From contig JAJNNQ010000075.1 of assembly GCA_027886175.1 (NCBI GenBank), positions 84,547,001 to 84,611,000 of the forward strand: a stretch of 64,000 nucleotides of DNA, given 5' to 3'. Both the position numbers and the translations under genes were made by a program. The notes under the pieces were generated by a model that worked only from the letters and a program-made list of their open reading frames with translations, made no database searches and had not been told where the DNA came from. This document shows, one piece after another, positions 13,560 to 26,800 of this stretch (positions are counted from its first letter, which is position 1; each line of letters begins with the position of its first letter). This DNA comes from Phylloscopus collybita (taxonomy: Eukaryota > Chordata > Aves > Passeriformes > Phylloscopidae).

Positions 13560-16500
13560 GGTTCACTTAACAACTACATGCTCATAACTTACAGATCCAC
13601 ATTTCCACTCTAGGTATTAATCATTTTAGCCAAGCTAACAACTCAGCCTGTCTTTCCTACATCTCACTCTGGATATATAAACCATCAGTGGAAGCTTAAT
13701 ATGGTTAATGATTCTCCCCCAGAAATTGCTTTTCCTGGCTTTGGCAATGCAGTTTTGCACCATGCAAGTGTTTCAGCAAAGACAAACTTTCTACAATAAG
13801 ATTTTTTATTTCATCTCACTTTTTGAGACACCTCTTATCCTTGCTTTTTTAAATCATGTGAAATTTACCCCAACCAGATTTCTGTTTGTAGGACAAATCA
13901 CAGTCTAGACCCTAATCTACTGACTATGTTTCCTATTGAAATGCTGAGTATGAGGGGTCTTTTCAAATCTTGTTACACAGCCACCTGTCACATTTTGAGA
14001 TCTACACCTTTGCTTTTTTCTTTTATCCTGCTTACATGTGCCTTCATGTTTCCCTGTAAAATGGTCCATTATAACAAATGTGGGTCCTAATTATGCAATC
14101 AGTTGAGATAATTGAAATTCCATCTTCCTTACCAGACTGTGTTACATTGTTATGTTTTTGGGTTACTCTTAGATGATAAGCTCCAAGAGGAGAGAATCAC
14201 CTTGACATCAAAGAGGTTTATGGTACCTGAGTAAAAATTCAAATTTTAATGGAATTATATGCAAATTAATATCTTGTCCTTGTATTATTGTGTGGTTCTG
14301 TATGGAGTTCCTAAATACAATAATCCTTCTGTAAATCCCACATTTTCCAAATAAAATTTACTTCTAAAGTACTCTGGGCAAGACTTATAAATGCTCGCAC
14401 ATTTCAAATAATTGTGTATCAAGTTATTTAGTTTAATCTTATTTACTTACTAGAGCAAATGCATCCCATATTTCACCACAGTCAAGTAAAATGACAGCAT
14501 AGAACATGTATGCTCTGGAAACCCTGGGAATCAATAAGCAATTAATAAATACAGTACAAGTTAAGAGCTCTGATGAGCTCTCTAACACTCATACCTGATT
14601 AGATTTATTTTAGAATACCTTTTTTTTTATAAATCAGCATCCAGAGCATTGCAGGACAATGTCTGCATATGCCACTAGTGGAATATGATATGAGTGCCAA
14701 GTGAAGTGAACAAAAAAATAAGAGCTTTTTGCATATAGAGATTTATTTAAAGTGAAGACTCTTGATCTATATATGAAATTTTAAAACAGTTTAATTGAAA
14801 ACAAATCTGCTACAGAGGAATATCCTAAAATTGCCAGAAAATAAAAATGTGAATTGGTAACTAAAGAACATTTAAAAATATACCATATAACTACTTAACT
14901 ATACAGACCCATATGTAAAAAAATTTAGGAAAAGGTGGCAATGATAGAAATAGCTTAAGGAAATAGAAATTCTGCAAGCTTCTTAAGAAGCAGAAGTAAT
15001 TTGGCTTTTAGATTTTTTTTCTGAATTTAATGAGTTTGCTTTCATTAAATGCTATATGGCACGATGTATTTAATTTAACAGTACACACTGCTGAGAGACA
15101 TACCTGATTTAAGGAGGTGCCAAGGTAAGGAAAATAAACCTGTGCTTTCCACCTTTCAGAAAAGTTCTTACAGGATCCAAAACTGATCAGCATTTTTATC
15201 AACATTTGATTATTTCTTAATACATCTTCTGCTGTCATTGCTGTCATCTATCTTATAGTTTTCATAAGATGGGGAAAAAAACAGCACTGAGCTTTTTCTA
15301 GTCCTTCATCTATAGTAAATTCAAACCACTAACATTTCCATTATCAGTCAACTAGAAAATTGTATTTTGGCTTAAAGATCCTGTGAAGAAATAGAAAGAC
15401 TTTGTTTGGTTGGGATACAAACCTACAAACCTAGTTGAAAACTACTTCTTTTTCTGAGTTGTTCCCACTGAACAAACTGCTTAAATGAAGGCAAACTTAC
15501 ATATAAATTTTCCCCCTAAACACAGCATAGGATTATGTCCACAATTAACTTCACCCAGTGATCTGTAGCCATAATTGGACCTGGGTTTGATTTCTAGATA
15601 TATTCACAAGCAGCTGAGCTACAGAGCCTGGCTCCTGTCACACTGTACCTGCACATTTATTGACACATACACAGGCACAGATATCTTCCCTGCATAATGT
15701 CTCACCAGTCTGTGACACAATCTGGTACATGAAATTCCTACATCCTCACTAGTAAACCTAAGCTTTATTTTTTAATTCTGCAGAATCAGAGGCCTCCTTT
15801 CCTCTTCTTTCATCTGATGAAATCTCCACATGTTCACTCAGATTTTCCCCACTGCTTTATGAGGCAAAAGTTCCCATCACTTTCCACAACATGCTTTTTC
15901 ACCAGCTTCCCAAATTCATTATTTTCAGGGAGTGGGACAAAGATGGCCAGCTTGTTTCACCATGGGACAACTAGTGGGCTTAGGACTCAAGTCTACAGGT
16001 CTTCCAAGTTCAGTTATATCTACTGGTGTGCACTGAAGATTGCCAACAGGGATGTTTAGTTCTTTAGTTATCTTTAGTTTCTCTGAAGCAATTTCTAGGT
16101 CCTTTACACTGCTCTCACCTCTTGTCCAGATGCCTGGGACTCCCCCAGCTGTGGCTGAATGTGGATTTCCCCCTAAATGGAGAAGTTCCCCAAAAGAGAC
16201 AAGACTCACAGGGAAATAAATGCAAGTCTCCAGTTGTACTGAGCATCGAAAAGATTCCCCAAGGGACTAACAGAGGGACAATTATTTTCTTCCCATTATC
16301 TACCTCCTCTCTGAATCTTGTGCTCACCTTTCAGAAAGAAGGAAAAAAAAACCAAAACAAAAGGCAAAGACTGAAAAATAAGTACAAGAATCTCAATAGT
16401 CTAGCAGAGGATGCATAGTCAGAAGTGGAAGCCGAGAAAAAGAGGATCAGGCATGCAGATATGGCATTTCTGCCTAATACTGGTTTTGAGAAAATGGCCT

Positions 16501-19500
16501 GGCCTTTTGAGGGCTTGACCTCAATAAAGGCTGAGGAAAACCTGAGGACCACATTCTGCTCTATCACACTTGAAAATCAGAGAAGAGAGATGAAACTCTC
16601 GGGAAAGCTGGAACAGGGACAATTGGCCCATGTAACAACTTTCATATCCAGCCCAAGATATTTCTGGAGGAAGTAACTCAGAACAAGAGGACAGGATAGG
16701 TCAGTCCAACTGACCTTGGAAAGGGGTATGGCTGTGTCTGCAGATGTGTTTTTGTTGTTAATGATGCCCCTTTTGTGAAAATGCTGCCTGTTGCTTAGCC
16801 TGATTGCAACACATGAATCCTGTCCTACTTCTGAAGAGCCAAGAGGAGTTTGACATCAGTGGGATCATGAAAATTGAGATCCATGCTGCACCAGACATTG
16901 TTCTATGGCATTTAGTTTAACTTCACTGAAATAGGGATGAGGGCAGAAGAAAATCTCTTCGTTTGGTGTAATTTTTTCTCTAATATCTACTACTTTGAAA
17001 CTTCCCCTTCTGTTCTGCTTTATACTGTGTTCTGTCCTCACAATTCATGCACTTTCTATTCTCCATATTCTTCTTTCATTTCAGTTTAATGATTCAGCTG
17101 CATCTTCTTTGGGGTCAAGAACAGCTTCACATGGTATGATGTGTGAAACATGGGGGCATTTACAGGAACTTGGAAGCATTTCTATAAGCATTCCTATCAA
17201 AAAAAGAACCTTTTAAAACAGAATTTGGGGTAGGGGTTTTGGGGTTTTTTTCAGATTAAGTAGTTTCACAGAATGTCTTTAGTGGTTTCCCTCTGTAGAA
17301 AGAAAGAAACTAAAAATAATCATTATTAAAGCTTAATGGTAAGATCTGAATAGTTTCAGAATGAGCTTTAATTACCTCAGTGCGTTTTGTGTCTGATAGT
17401 GACATCTTTTGTTTACACTGAAGTAGTGCAACCAATATTTTTTGGGTTATTGCTTTGAAGAGTAAACTTTGTTGCTGCAATTCAGTGGACGTACATTACA
17501 TAGTAATTCTTTCAGCCATAATTCCAGTTTTGCCTTTTCTCTTGTCTCAGTGATGAAATGAAGATTCAAACACTGAAATTAATAACTTACATATTCTGTG
17601 TATGAATCAGATCCTGAAGCTTCCAACTTGATGTCCCACTTCCTTTCTTGTCTCTACACTGCATCTTGAGAAGAAAAAGATCCTTACGCCACAGATACTA
17701 ATCCATGTTATTACTTTCTCCCCCTATTTTAAGAAGGCATGACTGAGAAAGAGCCATAGAGGGAAAAAAATCTGTATTAATAGTTTCCTGTGGGTGTCTG
17801 TCAATATATCCTGTCACAGTCTAAATCAGGGACTGACTTTTATGTGAAGAATGCAAAAATTAAAGAAATTAAAAATTAAGAATCTCAGTAGCTCCACTTT
17901 AATATTCTCTTCTTTTGCATATACAGACATCTTAATAGTAACTTCATTACCAAAGAAAAAATGAACTTTAATCAATCATGAAACCAAAAATCCTAGAAGG
18001 TAAAAATGCTGGTCAGAGTAAAACAGTTCTTTTGCTATTTTGCACTAAGAAACATTTTTTTTAATATAAAAGACAATAAAATAGTAAAATGAATATCAGT
18101 TAGAGACTGAACATTACTTTACCCACACCAGTCTTGCCTGGAGAAATTTGGGTCCATATTTTGTTCTCCTTCGCTTCAGATTGATGAAATAAGCAGTCAA
18201 CAAACAATATAATGGAATATTTATACCCATGGCAAAGAAATAAGACTCTTCTACGAAGCAGTGCTGTGAGATCAATGTGCAGGTGTTCATGTCAAATCTT
18301 TTTAACTGTAATCTGTTTGTAGTTCTTCTCCTAGAGTCTTGCTCCATCGTGGATTTGAACACACCAAAAAACCTCAGTGAAAAAATACCCCAGACTGAGG
18401 TGGTGATCATGACAAATGGTCATGCTTTGGTTTACCTCGGTGAAAGACCCAAGTCAAGCTCTGCAAGAGCCATCAGAATGTACCTTTTGGTAGACTGACA
18501 TGCACCCTGAGGCTACTGTTGCCATACCAGTCTTTAGTACATTATTTATTTCAAACTGCTAGGCAGCAGTTTGAGTACTAAATGCCACAGCAAGAGTAAA
18601 TGCTGCATGGTTTTATTCAAATATGCTTACATTATATCTTCAAATAACTTTGCTATGTGTAGCACAATTATGGCTGGACCCAGCAGCTGCCTGTAGTCTA
18701 ATGCCCCTATAACAAAGCCCCACAACAGATTTGACTCTTCTTCTCCACCATCTGCTGCTCTGTTCCCCCCTCCACAAGTTACCCTGTTCTAAGTTACCCA
18801 GATTCCCAGAGAACTCTGCTTCCCCATTCATGATGTCCTCCAGAAGGTATCTGCCAGTTGTCACCAACAAATAAGGATTTATTTTCAGACTTCAGACAGG
18901 TGAACCTTTCTTTCACCAGCCACGGTGTGTTTCTTACTCTGAGAAACCAGTAACTGTGTGGCAAGTGAAGAGTCTGCCAGGTTTTTTTTTGCCACTTGGA
19001 TTCAAATGCAAAGCCAGAAGAAGCAGCCACCTTCTCCACTTCCCTAAGTGACCACACCGGACCTGTCAACCAGACTGTGCAAAGCATTTGTACCCACACA
19101 AAAAGAGTGGAAAATCTCTACAGTGCTGTCCTGGGTTAAGACAACTTTTCTGAGTGGGAGTAGTGAGACGAGGCAGAAAGCTGGCTTAGCTCCTGAGAGT
19201 GCCAGATGGGAAGGAAAGCTTGTGATGAGATGCAAGCCACAGAGAACAACTTCCCAGGAAGGGAAAGTCCCAGAAATTACCACTGGGAAAGCAAACCTAT
19301 GGGAAAAGCAAGTCACAGTCTTTTCCAACCAAAGTTAGCCTCACTTTAGGTATCACTGAACATTCAGTCCCTTGTCCTGAAATACTGAAGGGAATGACCA
19401 ACTAACAGATACAGATGGGGGTAAACAAGCAGCTTACATTTTCCAAAACCTTTGGCCTAATCTATATGCCTTTCCTTCATGCCCAAGACAACATTTTCTG

Positions 19501-20922
19501 AAGAAATTCTGTTAGCACTCTAGGGTTCACACAAATTATTTGCTATTGATACAAATGTCAATTCATCTACTTGTTGTAGCAGGGCCACAGTGATTTTCAA
19601 ATCACTTCAGATCGGGAAACACACCAGATAGTGACAGCTATTTAAAGAAACACCACACAATTTCTACTACACTCACCAGGAATCAGATCCCTTCTAGCAC
19701 ACAGAATGAAAACAAAACCTTCCACAGCAGGGCCACTTGTATTTTCTTTTTGGTCGTCAGTTTGTTGACTGGTCCCTGAGAAACTTCTCTTTACAATATT
19801 TCATTTTGCTGTCATTCTATTACCTCCCACTCAAAACCTGGAGGAAAGCACAAAATTATTAAATTATCTCAAATTTCAGGTACTTACAAGATATCCAAAG
19901 CTGTTTTGCCATAGACTTCCTCTGAATAGTGGTGGGCAACTTGTTTCATCATCGTGTCAAGCCTAATGCAAGAACAATTTATTTTTTCCCAGAGTACAGT
20001 AACATCAAATACTGTGCCAGTGGAGTAATTCAGCTACCATAAAACAAGAATAAAATTTTGTTTACAACCTTTAATGTGGTCTTCAAAGACAAAGTCTAGG
20101 TGAGGGGAAGAGGGGTTGCACTTCACTGGGGGCTGAGTGGTAAAATTTAAGAGTTTTCTGTCATTAATAACCTCGTCATGACCTGTGAGTTGCAAGGAGC
20201 ATACACAGTGCCTTTATCATCCTTATTACCTATTGCCTCTCACTTGCAGAGGATGTGGGTGCTGTGGGTTACCAGAAAATGTTGGTAGAATATGTTCCTC
20301 TTGCTTGAGAGCACAGTTCACAGTGAAACCAACCGTTCATGAACAATTCCATCCCACAGCCTTGGGTCTCACTCCTATCTGCATGGGAGTTATCAAGCAC
20401 AGGGCTGGGACCTGCACAGGAGCACTCTTGTCTCTGAGGCAATCTCCCTTCAGGAACAATGAGCTGAAAACACTGTTCTACTGCCCTGTGAAGGAGTGAA
20501 AACACGTCAGGGATCTTCTGTCCGTTTGGGCAAATGTTGGCTGTAAAAGTCAGTGCAGTGGTCAACTCAAACCATTAGTTATGGATTCCCACTTAAGTCA
20601 ACATGAAATAAAATTGAAGTGCAATTTCATTCAGAACTTTCTTCTCTAGCCAACTGAATACTATCATTCAGCACATTAAATACTATTTGGCAAACCATTA
20701 GATCCCTGGTAAAGAATGGAACTTCATCAATGTGAGACGATTACTTTCAACTTTGCCAGGAAACTCCTAAATTTGCATAACTCATTGACTTTAATGTATA
20801 TTTGCAATATTTCAAAAAGCAGTGTTTATTGAGTCTCCCAAGTAATCTCCGTGAAATTAATTTTTTTAATAATGTGAGGGAGGAAAAGGAGTTGTTTAAA
20901 AAGGAAACCATATAAGCCCTAC

Positions 20923-20923
<1 letters not shown>

Positions 20924-20954
<31 letters not shown>

Positions 20955-20956
20955 AA
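20924..20956. repeat. GAAA microsatellite
   Basis: About eight tandem GAAA units on the plus strand, purine-only. Confidence 0.9.
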
Positions 20957-23807
20957 ACTACGGTTTCTACATGGAGGAAAAACCCTCTCTGTAAAAAGCA
21001 TCTTGGGAGTCCACCAAGTATCCAGGAAAGGTCCAAGGTCACAGAACAAGTAGAAAGGCATTGATATCAGTTCAGTTTTTAAATTTTATATGCAGTCAAT
21101 GTATCAAGATTTTGGAAATGTGCATTATGTAAGTTTAGCAGAAATGGCTACTTCATCTTTGCTGCATTTGCTAAATGTAAATAGCCAAAAATTCTAGTTT
21201 GGAGGAAAAAAAAGATTTTGTGCTTGTGTGCAGGTCTTATACTCTGTCCTTTACTTTTATTACATATGATAGTACACACTTTTCTTGTAAGTACAGGCAT
21301 ACACACACATATGTAGTGACTATAAGCAAAAAAAGGTCACAAAAAATTAAGCCTTTAATTGAGATGTGCTGGGTTTAATCTTACATATTATCTCAGTGGA
21401 GATTTGGGTATGAATAAACTATGCCAGCCACCTGAAGCAACATGGCAAGAAGAAGTACATTCGGTAATATCTGTAACATACCCAGTCCCCTACCTGCACA
21501 AGAAGACTGGGAGGGACAATAATTTTCCTGGAGGTAAAAAAATGCCAGAGGGCAAATTTTTTCACATGCCTCTAAACAAGAGGTGGGTCTAGATTTGCTT
21601 CACCATCAACTGGGGACTTCCCTCGATGGGGAAATCCTTAGCTTCACTGTCATAGTGATTTTCCAGCCAAGTCTGAAAGGGACTAGGGTAGCATCTACAA
21701 ATCCAACATTTGACACCAAACTGAATTAGTTACAGAAAGTTCAATGAAAAATTTCTTAGCTCTCTGCAAAAACCAAAAACAAAACAATCACCCACCAAAG
21801 GCAGCTCATCAGTACACCACTATCCTATTTCTGATCTGTCTTTGACGTCAAGATTCAGCTTCTTAAAGTGAGCACAGAAGTAACTGGCAGAAGTTCAATT
21901 TGTATAAATTGTAACATATCAATAATACAGCATAACTTCATGGAAAACAGCAGCAGCAGACTTCCTCCTAGTAACAATCACAAGTTGAACTCAAGAAAGT
22001 TCAAGAGGAAATCCTACTGGTTTAGTTTTTTTAAATGACACTAAGAAAATTCACTAGAAGATAGTGTTAGCCTTTAATAAAGGAACATGATGAGATTTTA
22101 GGATCTGTTTCATTTTTAATTTGGTTTCAAAATAAATTACTGGAGTTCTGGTTTAGGCTTTATCTCATGTTTATCTCCCCACACTCTTCTAGAATTCCTT
22201 CAAACCACAAATCAATTTCTTAAGAGAGGAGCTTTTTAGCTTACCCCCCTCTCTTCTCAGAATGGAGCCATTCCAACCCAGAGGGCTCATGTTTCAAGAC
22301 AGGAACACTTCACACTCATCAGTAAACTTGAGAATTGCTCAGTTACCAGGAAATATTTCTGTGTTCAGGCAAAGCTCTTCTAAAGCTCTTCTAAAGCAAC
22401 GGAACAACAAGAAGGCAGTAAAATTGATACAAGACAGCATGATGTACCTGTTCAGATTTTTGAGGTAAAATTATGGATCTTGGCATTTTCTCAGGAATTT
22501 AGATTAAAATCACAATGCAAGTGTGGCCAATTCATTACCTGTTGGAAAAACCAACACAGAATCCCATTGCTTGACCATGTTGGGCCCAGGGAGCATTTGT
22601 AGGGAATATAAGACTAGCAAAATCAGAACAGTACAGCTTCTCTCTATTTCTGAAGAATTAAAGGAAAAGATGTTATGCATAAGGTTCAGGAAGGATATCA
22701 AAGCAGCCAATTTTGTCTAGTTCAAAGCCCTGGAAAGCAAGGTAGGAGGCTGAGGAAGGGATGAGTATACTCAGAGAGGAAGCAACCATCAGGGAAACAG
22801 CAGCAACTGCTTCCACCATTCTTCTGTTGCCGCAGGCGCATCTGAAGGCTTTCCTAAGATCCACCGTAATTCATCTCCCAGTTCTTCCATCCTTATCTAC
22901 CTCTACCCAGTCTTGATATCCTTGGGCTGGTACTGGCACTGGCCTGTTCCTGGCCAACATGTTGGTAAGTCACCTCAGGAAAAATCACAGCACTACTCAT
23001 GTGTGAGACAGTCTGGGCCACCAAAAAGGGATGGGTTTTCTAAACAGGCATGGAAACGAAACAATGCCCAGATCACAGATTACAGATACAAGGAAATGAA
23101 GGCTCAAACAGATCCTGGAGAAAGGGAGGTCCACAGGCTTGGTGGTACTTTTGCTACTCATAATGTAATTTCATTATGTATGTGGTTCCTTTGCTTTCTC
23201 TCACAACTTCCTTTTCAAAAGCTTGTACAACACACGTGCTAAGATACCACACCACTATTATACTGGGACCATCTTCTACATGGCTGCAAGACTACTCAGG
23301 ATCTGGCCCTGTTTAATCCCTTCATTCAGCCTCCACCATTTTAGTTGCATTCTCTTAGTGAGCTCGAAGTCTATTGTCTTCAGAGTCTTTCAGCAGAACC
23401 CTCCGCAAGGCAAATACAAAGTCAAAATCCCAAAGTATTCAGCAGGACTTAGATATCTCCACAGCAGCCCAACAGAGGGAGGGAGGGACGGAGGGAAGGA
23501 AGCTCAAGACTTTTAAACAACTTCTCAGGCTTCACAAGCTCTTCCTGCAAGAGCTCTTGCAAGCCAGCATTGTAAAGTGAGAAGCTACAGAATCAGGCTG
23601 CAATCAGGATGCAATCAATTCACTACACAGGATTTTCATTCATGGGGTTCAGTATTAAGGCAGATACTTTGAAAAGCTTTTGTTCTGAGTGCCTTTTTTT
23701 TCCCCCCAGTAGTTGCATGAAAAAGACACTACAGAACAGACCTGATCTCAACTCCTCTATAACAGCTCCTCCATAAAAGTGTTGACTGGCAGAGATTGTG
23801 AGATGTC

Positions 23808-23832
23808 TTTTTTTTTTTTTTTTTTTTTTTTT
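23808..23832. repeat. Poly(T) run
   Basis: Uninterrupted run of about 25 T. It could be the poly(A) tail of a minus-strand retroposon, but the sequence to its right shows no poly(A) signal or family I recognise. Confidence 0.85.
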
Positions 23833-26800
23833 GCAATAGAGACAACTGCCAAGAGTCCTAATATTATTTATTAAGAATATTTAACTGCAATGTGCCATGG
23901 ACCAAATCCCACAGAGGCACCTAGTGAGGAGGTGTGTCCACCAAAGTTCTGTCACTAGGTTCCTGTTAGATTTAACAGTAGCAGTTCAAATCCCAAGAAA
24001 TTCAGCTTGTCCTTCCATCTTTCAGATTGCAAATATGAGATAAAGATGTGAGACTTTTTCTGAATATGGTTTCATTTCCAAGGCAGAGTTTTGGAATACA
24101 GACACGGAGATATAACTTCATTAAAAACTGGGTTAAAATCTTTTGGCTCCACTTTTATAAAGGAGGTGTCTATAATTGCAGCTGTACTTAGACTGTCTGC
24201 AGTGACTGTTAGCTATTCTAATTGATGCTAATCCAGGCCCTCTTAAACTGTATAAGTATTTCTGACATTAAAAACTGCCACTAAAACTTAAGATATTTAT
24301 GCAGGTAACAGAAATGGCATCTCAGACTGCATATGTTGGCCTTATAAACACAGGCTATCAAACAGTAAAAGCTGACTTTATGTACTGAGGTAATTCAGCT
24401 AAGTGCTTAAACCTTGTTTAAGGTTTGATGTTAAGATAAGTAAAGGCTTGTACCCAGTTTAGGATGAGCCCTTCTGTTGACAAAACAACCATTTCACTTA
24501 ATAGTGAAGATTTACATCCAAGACTCACAGTCTTATTCTCATGCAAGTGATTTAGTTTTGATTCTGGATCTTACAGAAGACTTGTTCTTGGTTTTCATGC
24601 TGACAGCTGTTTTCCTATTAGTACTATCTCTGAATGCAGCAAAGGTTGCTCTAGTTGGAAAATCATGTACAGAGGGAAACAAAGGTTCACTTTCTCTTCT
24701 TTCGCATTGCATGACATCACTTACATACAATCATTTCTCTCCACACACCCACTTTTTTCATATAAGAACCAAAATTATTACTACAATTTGGCACATGATA
24801 CAGCATAGTGGTGGGCTCAGGGGAAAACAGAGTTAATCTTTAAAGCCCAAAGCCCAAACTTGCACAAGCTGCAGCTCAATCCTTGGCTCTGCATGTGTCT
24901 TTCTAACTCTAGGGAAGCCAGAGGAAACCTTCCTGAGCAGCATCCCTAACAGATGGCAGCACTGCTGCAACAGGATTTCTGCATTTTTTTAGATGCTGCT
25001 GGCTCTGAGCCATCTCACCCTTTACACAACATGTCCTGTAGCATAGAGGGGTTAGTATGTTGTTTAACACACGTTCATCTACACAGTCCTCACCTGTAAA
25101 TTCTGCAGGAGACCAGGAAAAATGTTATGCAGTCTAAACATCTGACTAGACCACTGCCATTTCCTTTTCATCACACAGATTCTCCACCCCAAGAAGAGAC
25201 AGATCATAGCAGGGTTTAGAGGAAGGTGAACAGTACAGTGGTTCAGCACAACTGCTGAGTAGGATTGTATGGATAAAATAATTTTTAGCAAGGTGCTCAC
25301 ACACACAGACCTTGGAGGCATACACAAGCATGCAGTCCCACATCTCTTTCAAACAAATGGTATTTTCATAATCTTTTATGTGAATCCCAACATGTAATTG
25401 TAAGCAGGCAGTTTTCCAAAATACAGTTGTGTTGCAGAAATGAGAAAGGCAAATAATAGCTATGTTCTACACAAAGAACTATCACCATGTCATTCTTCTT
25501 TAGAGACCTTTCAACATAGTGAAAGAATGATTTTAGGTTTTATACTGCTCCAGGGTGGCAAGTCAAGCAAGGAGGCTGGATAGTGGTATGATATATATTG
25601 CTGATATGGCAATCAAAATGAAATTGAAATTTGTCCTTGAGAACAAGACTTTCCAGAAGCAATGTCATGAAGAGAGGATATGGGCATTAGAAAGTCAAGT
25701 ATCAGCCCTTGTCAGAAACTGTAAGAAGAGTTTAGGAGCATTACCTGCCATGTCCATGCAAATAAAGAAATTATTCGCTACATCGTAAGGGATGAAACCA
25801 TTACAATTAGTGAACACTGCAGGCAATATATTCACACAGTCTTATTCCAGCACATGTAAGGCTCAGCAGAAGCCTGGCATGTTTCCAGCAGGCCTGAAAA
25901 CACCACTGTGCTTCAGAACATATTGCTGGGGAGAATGGTTTGACTAAATGCCTCTGCAGTGAAACCACTGACACCTACAAGGTTATGCAAGCAGCTCAGT
26001 GTTTTTTCTATGGTATTGTTAGAGCAATGCTCAGAGAAATTCAAGTGTGATCCATAAACCATCAGGTTATGTATTAAATTATATCCAAATCTGCCTGTAT
26101 GGCAACAGATGAAGTAAAAAGTTTGAAGTCTGCCATGAAACAGAGATGTTTGAAGAAAAGCGGTGTATGCACATCTTGGTTAAAGACTTTGGTAGAGAAA
26201 AAAAAAGAAAAAGGGGGAAAAATGGTTTCTGTTAGTCCCAGGCTAAATATTCCTGTTCAAATCCTATTATATCACTAATAAAGCAGATGACTAGTTTTCC
26301 ACAGAGACTTCCATTACCTTGTTATTTTTTAAGCCCAATTCTATGACTCATTTACACAGCCCAGGAACATGTAGTGCATGTTCTTGTTCCCATTTCTCTC
26401 ATATTTCTGTTTATTTTTTCATTTCCTTTCTTACAGTTAAAATAACCTTGGTGGAAGAGATAACCCTATTACATGGCAGCAAGGCCTCCCAAGATCAGCT
26501 CTAAACCACCATCATAATTTACAGCTCTGCTGTGAAGCAACTTTTGGTCACAGCAAAGGTATTCTTGAGCAGAGAGCATCCAACCTTCATCCCCCTTGGC
26601 CCCTTTTCAAGCAGGGGGGCAGAATGCTGTCAGCCTTCATATCCCTTGTGGACTGTGATTCCCCAGAGCAACAGCAGCAGCAGGGGAGACACCCCTCCTC
26701 CCCTCACTGTCCTAGGAAACTCATCTTGGGCACTAGCTGACCTCTTGAAATAAGCATTCATGATAAGCAACATTTTCATAATCTTAGCCTTAAAGCCCTT

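Noticed and set aside
15817..16676. Cluster of overlapping frames on both strands around 16 kb
   Set aside because: Frames of similar length on opposite strands with no splice context or recognisable motif suggest chance.
18114..18410. 98-codon minus-strand frame with one hydrophobic segment and a basic cluster
   Set aside because: No family recognised, no good acceptor upstream, and a competing plus-strand frame overlaps it. Not enough to call a gene.
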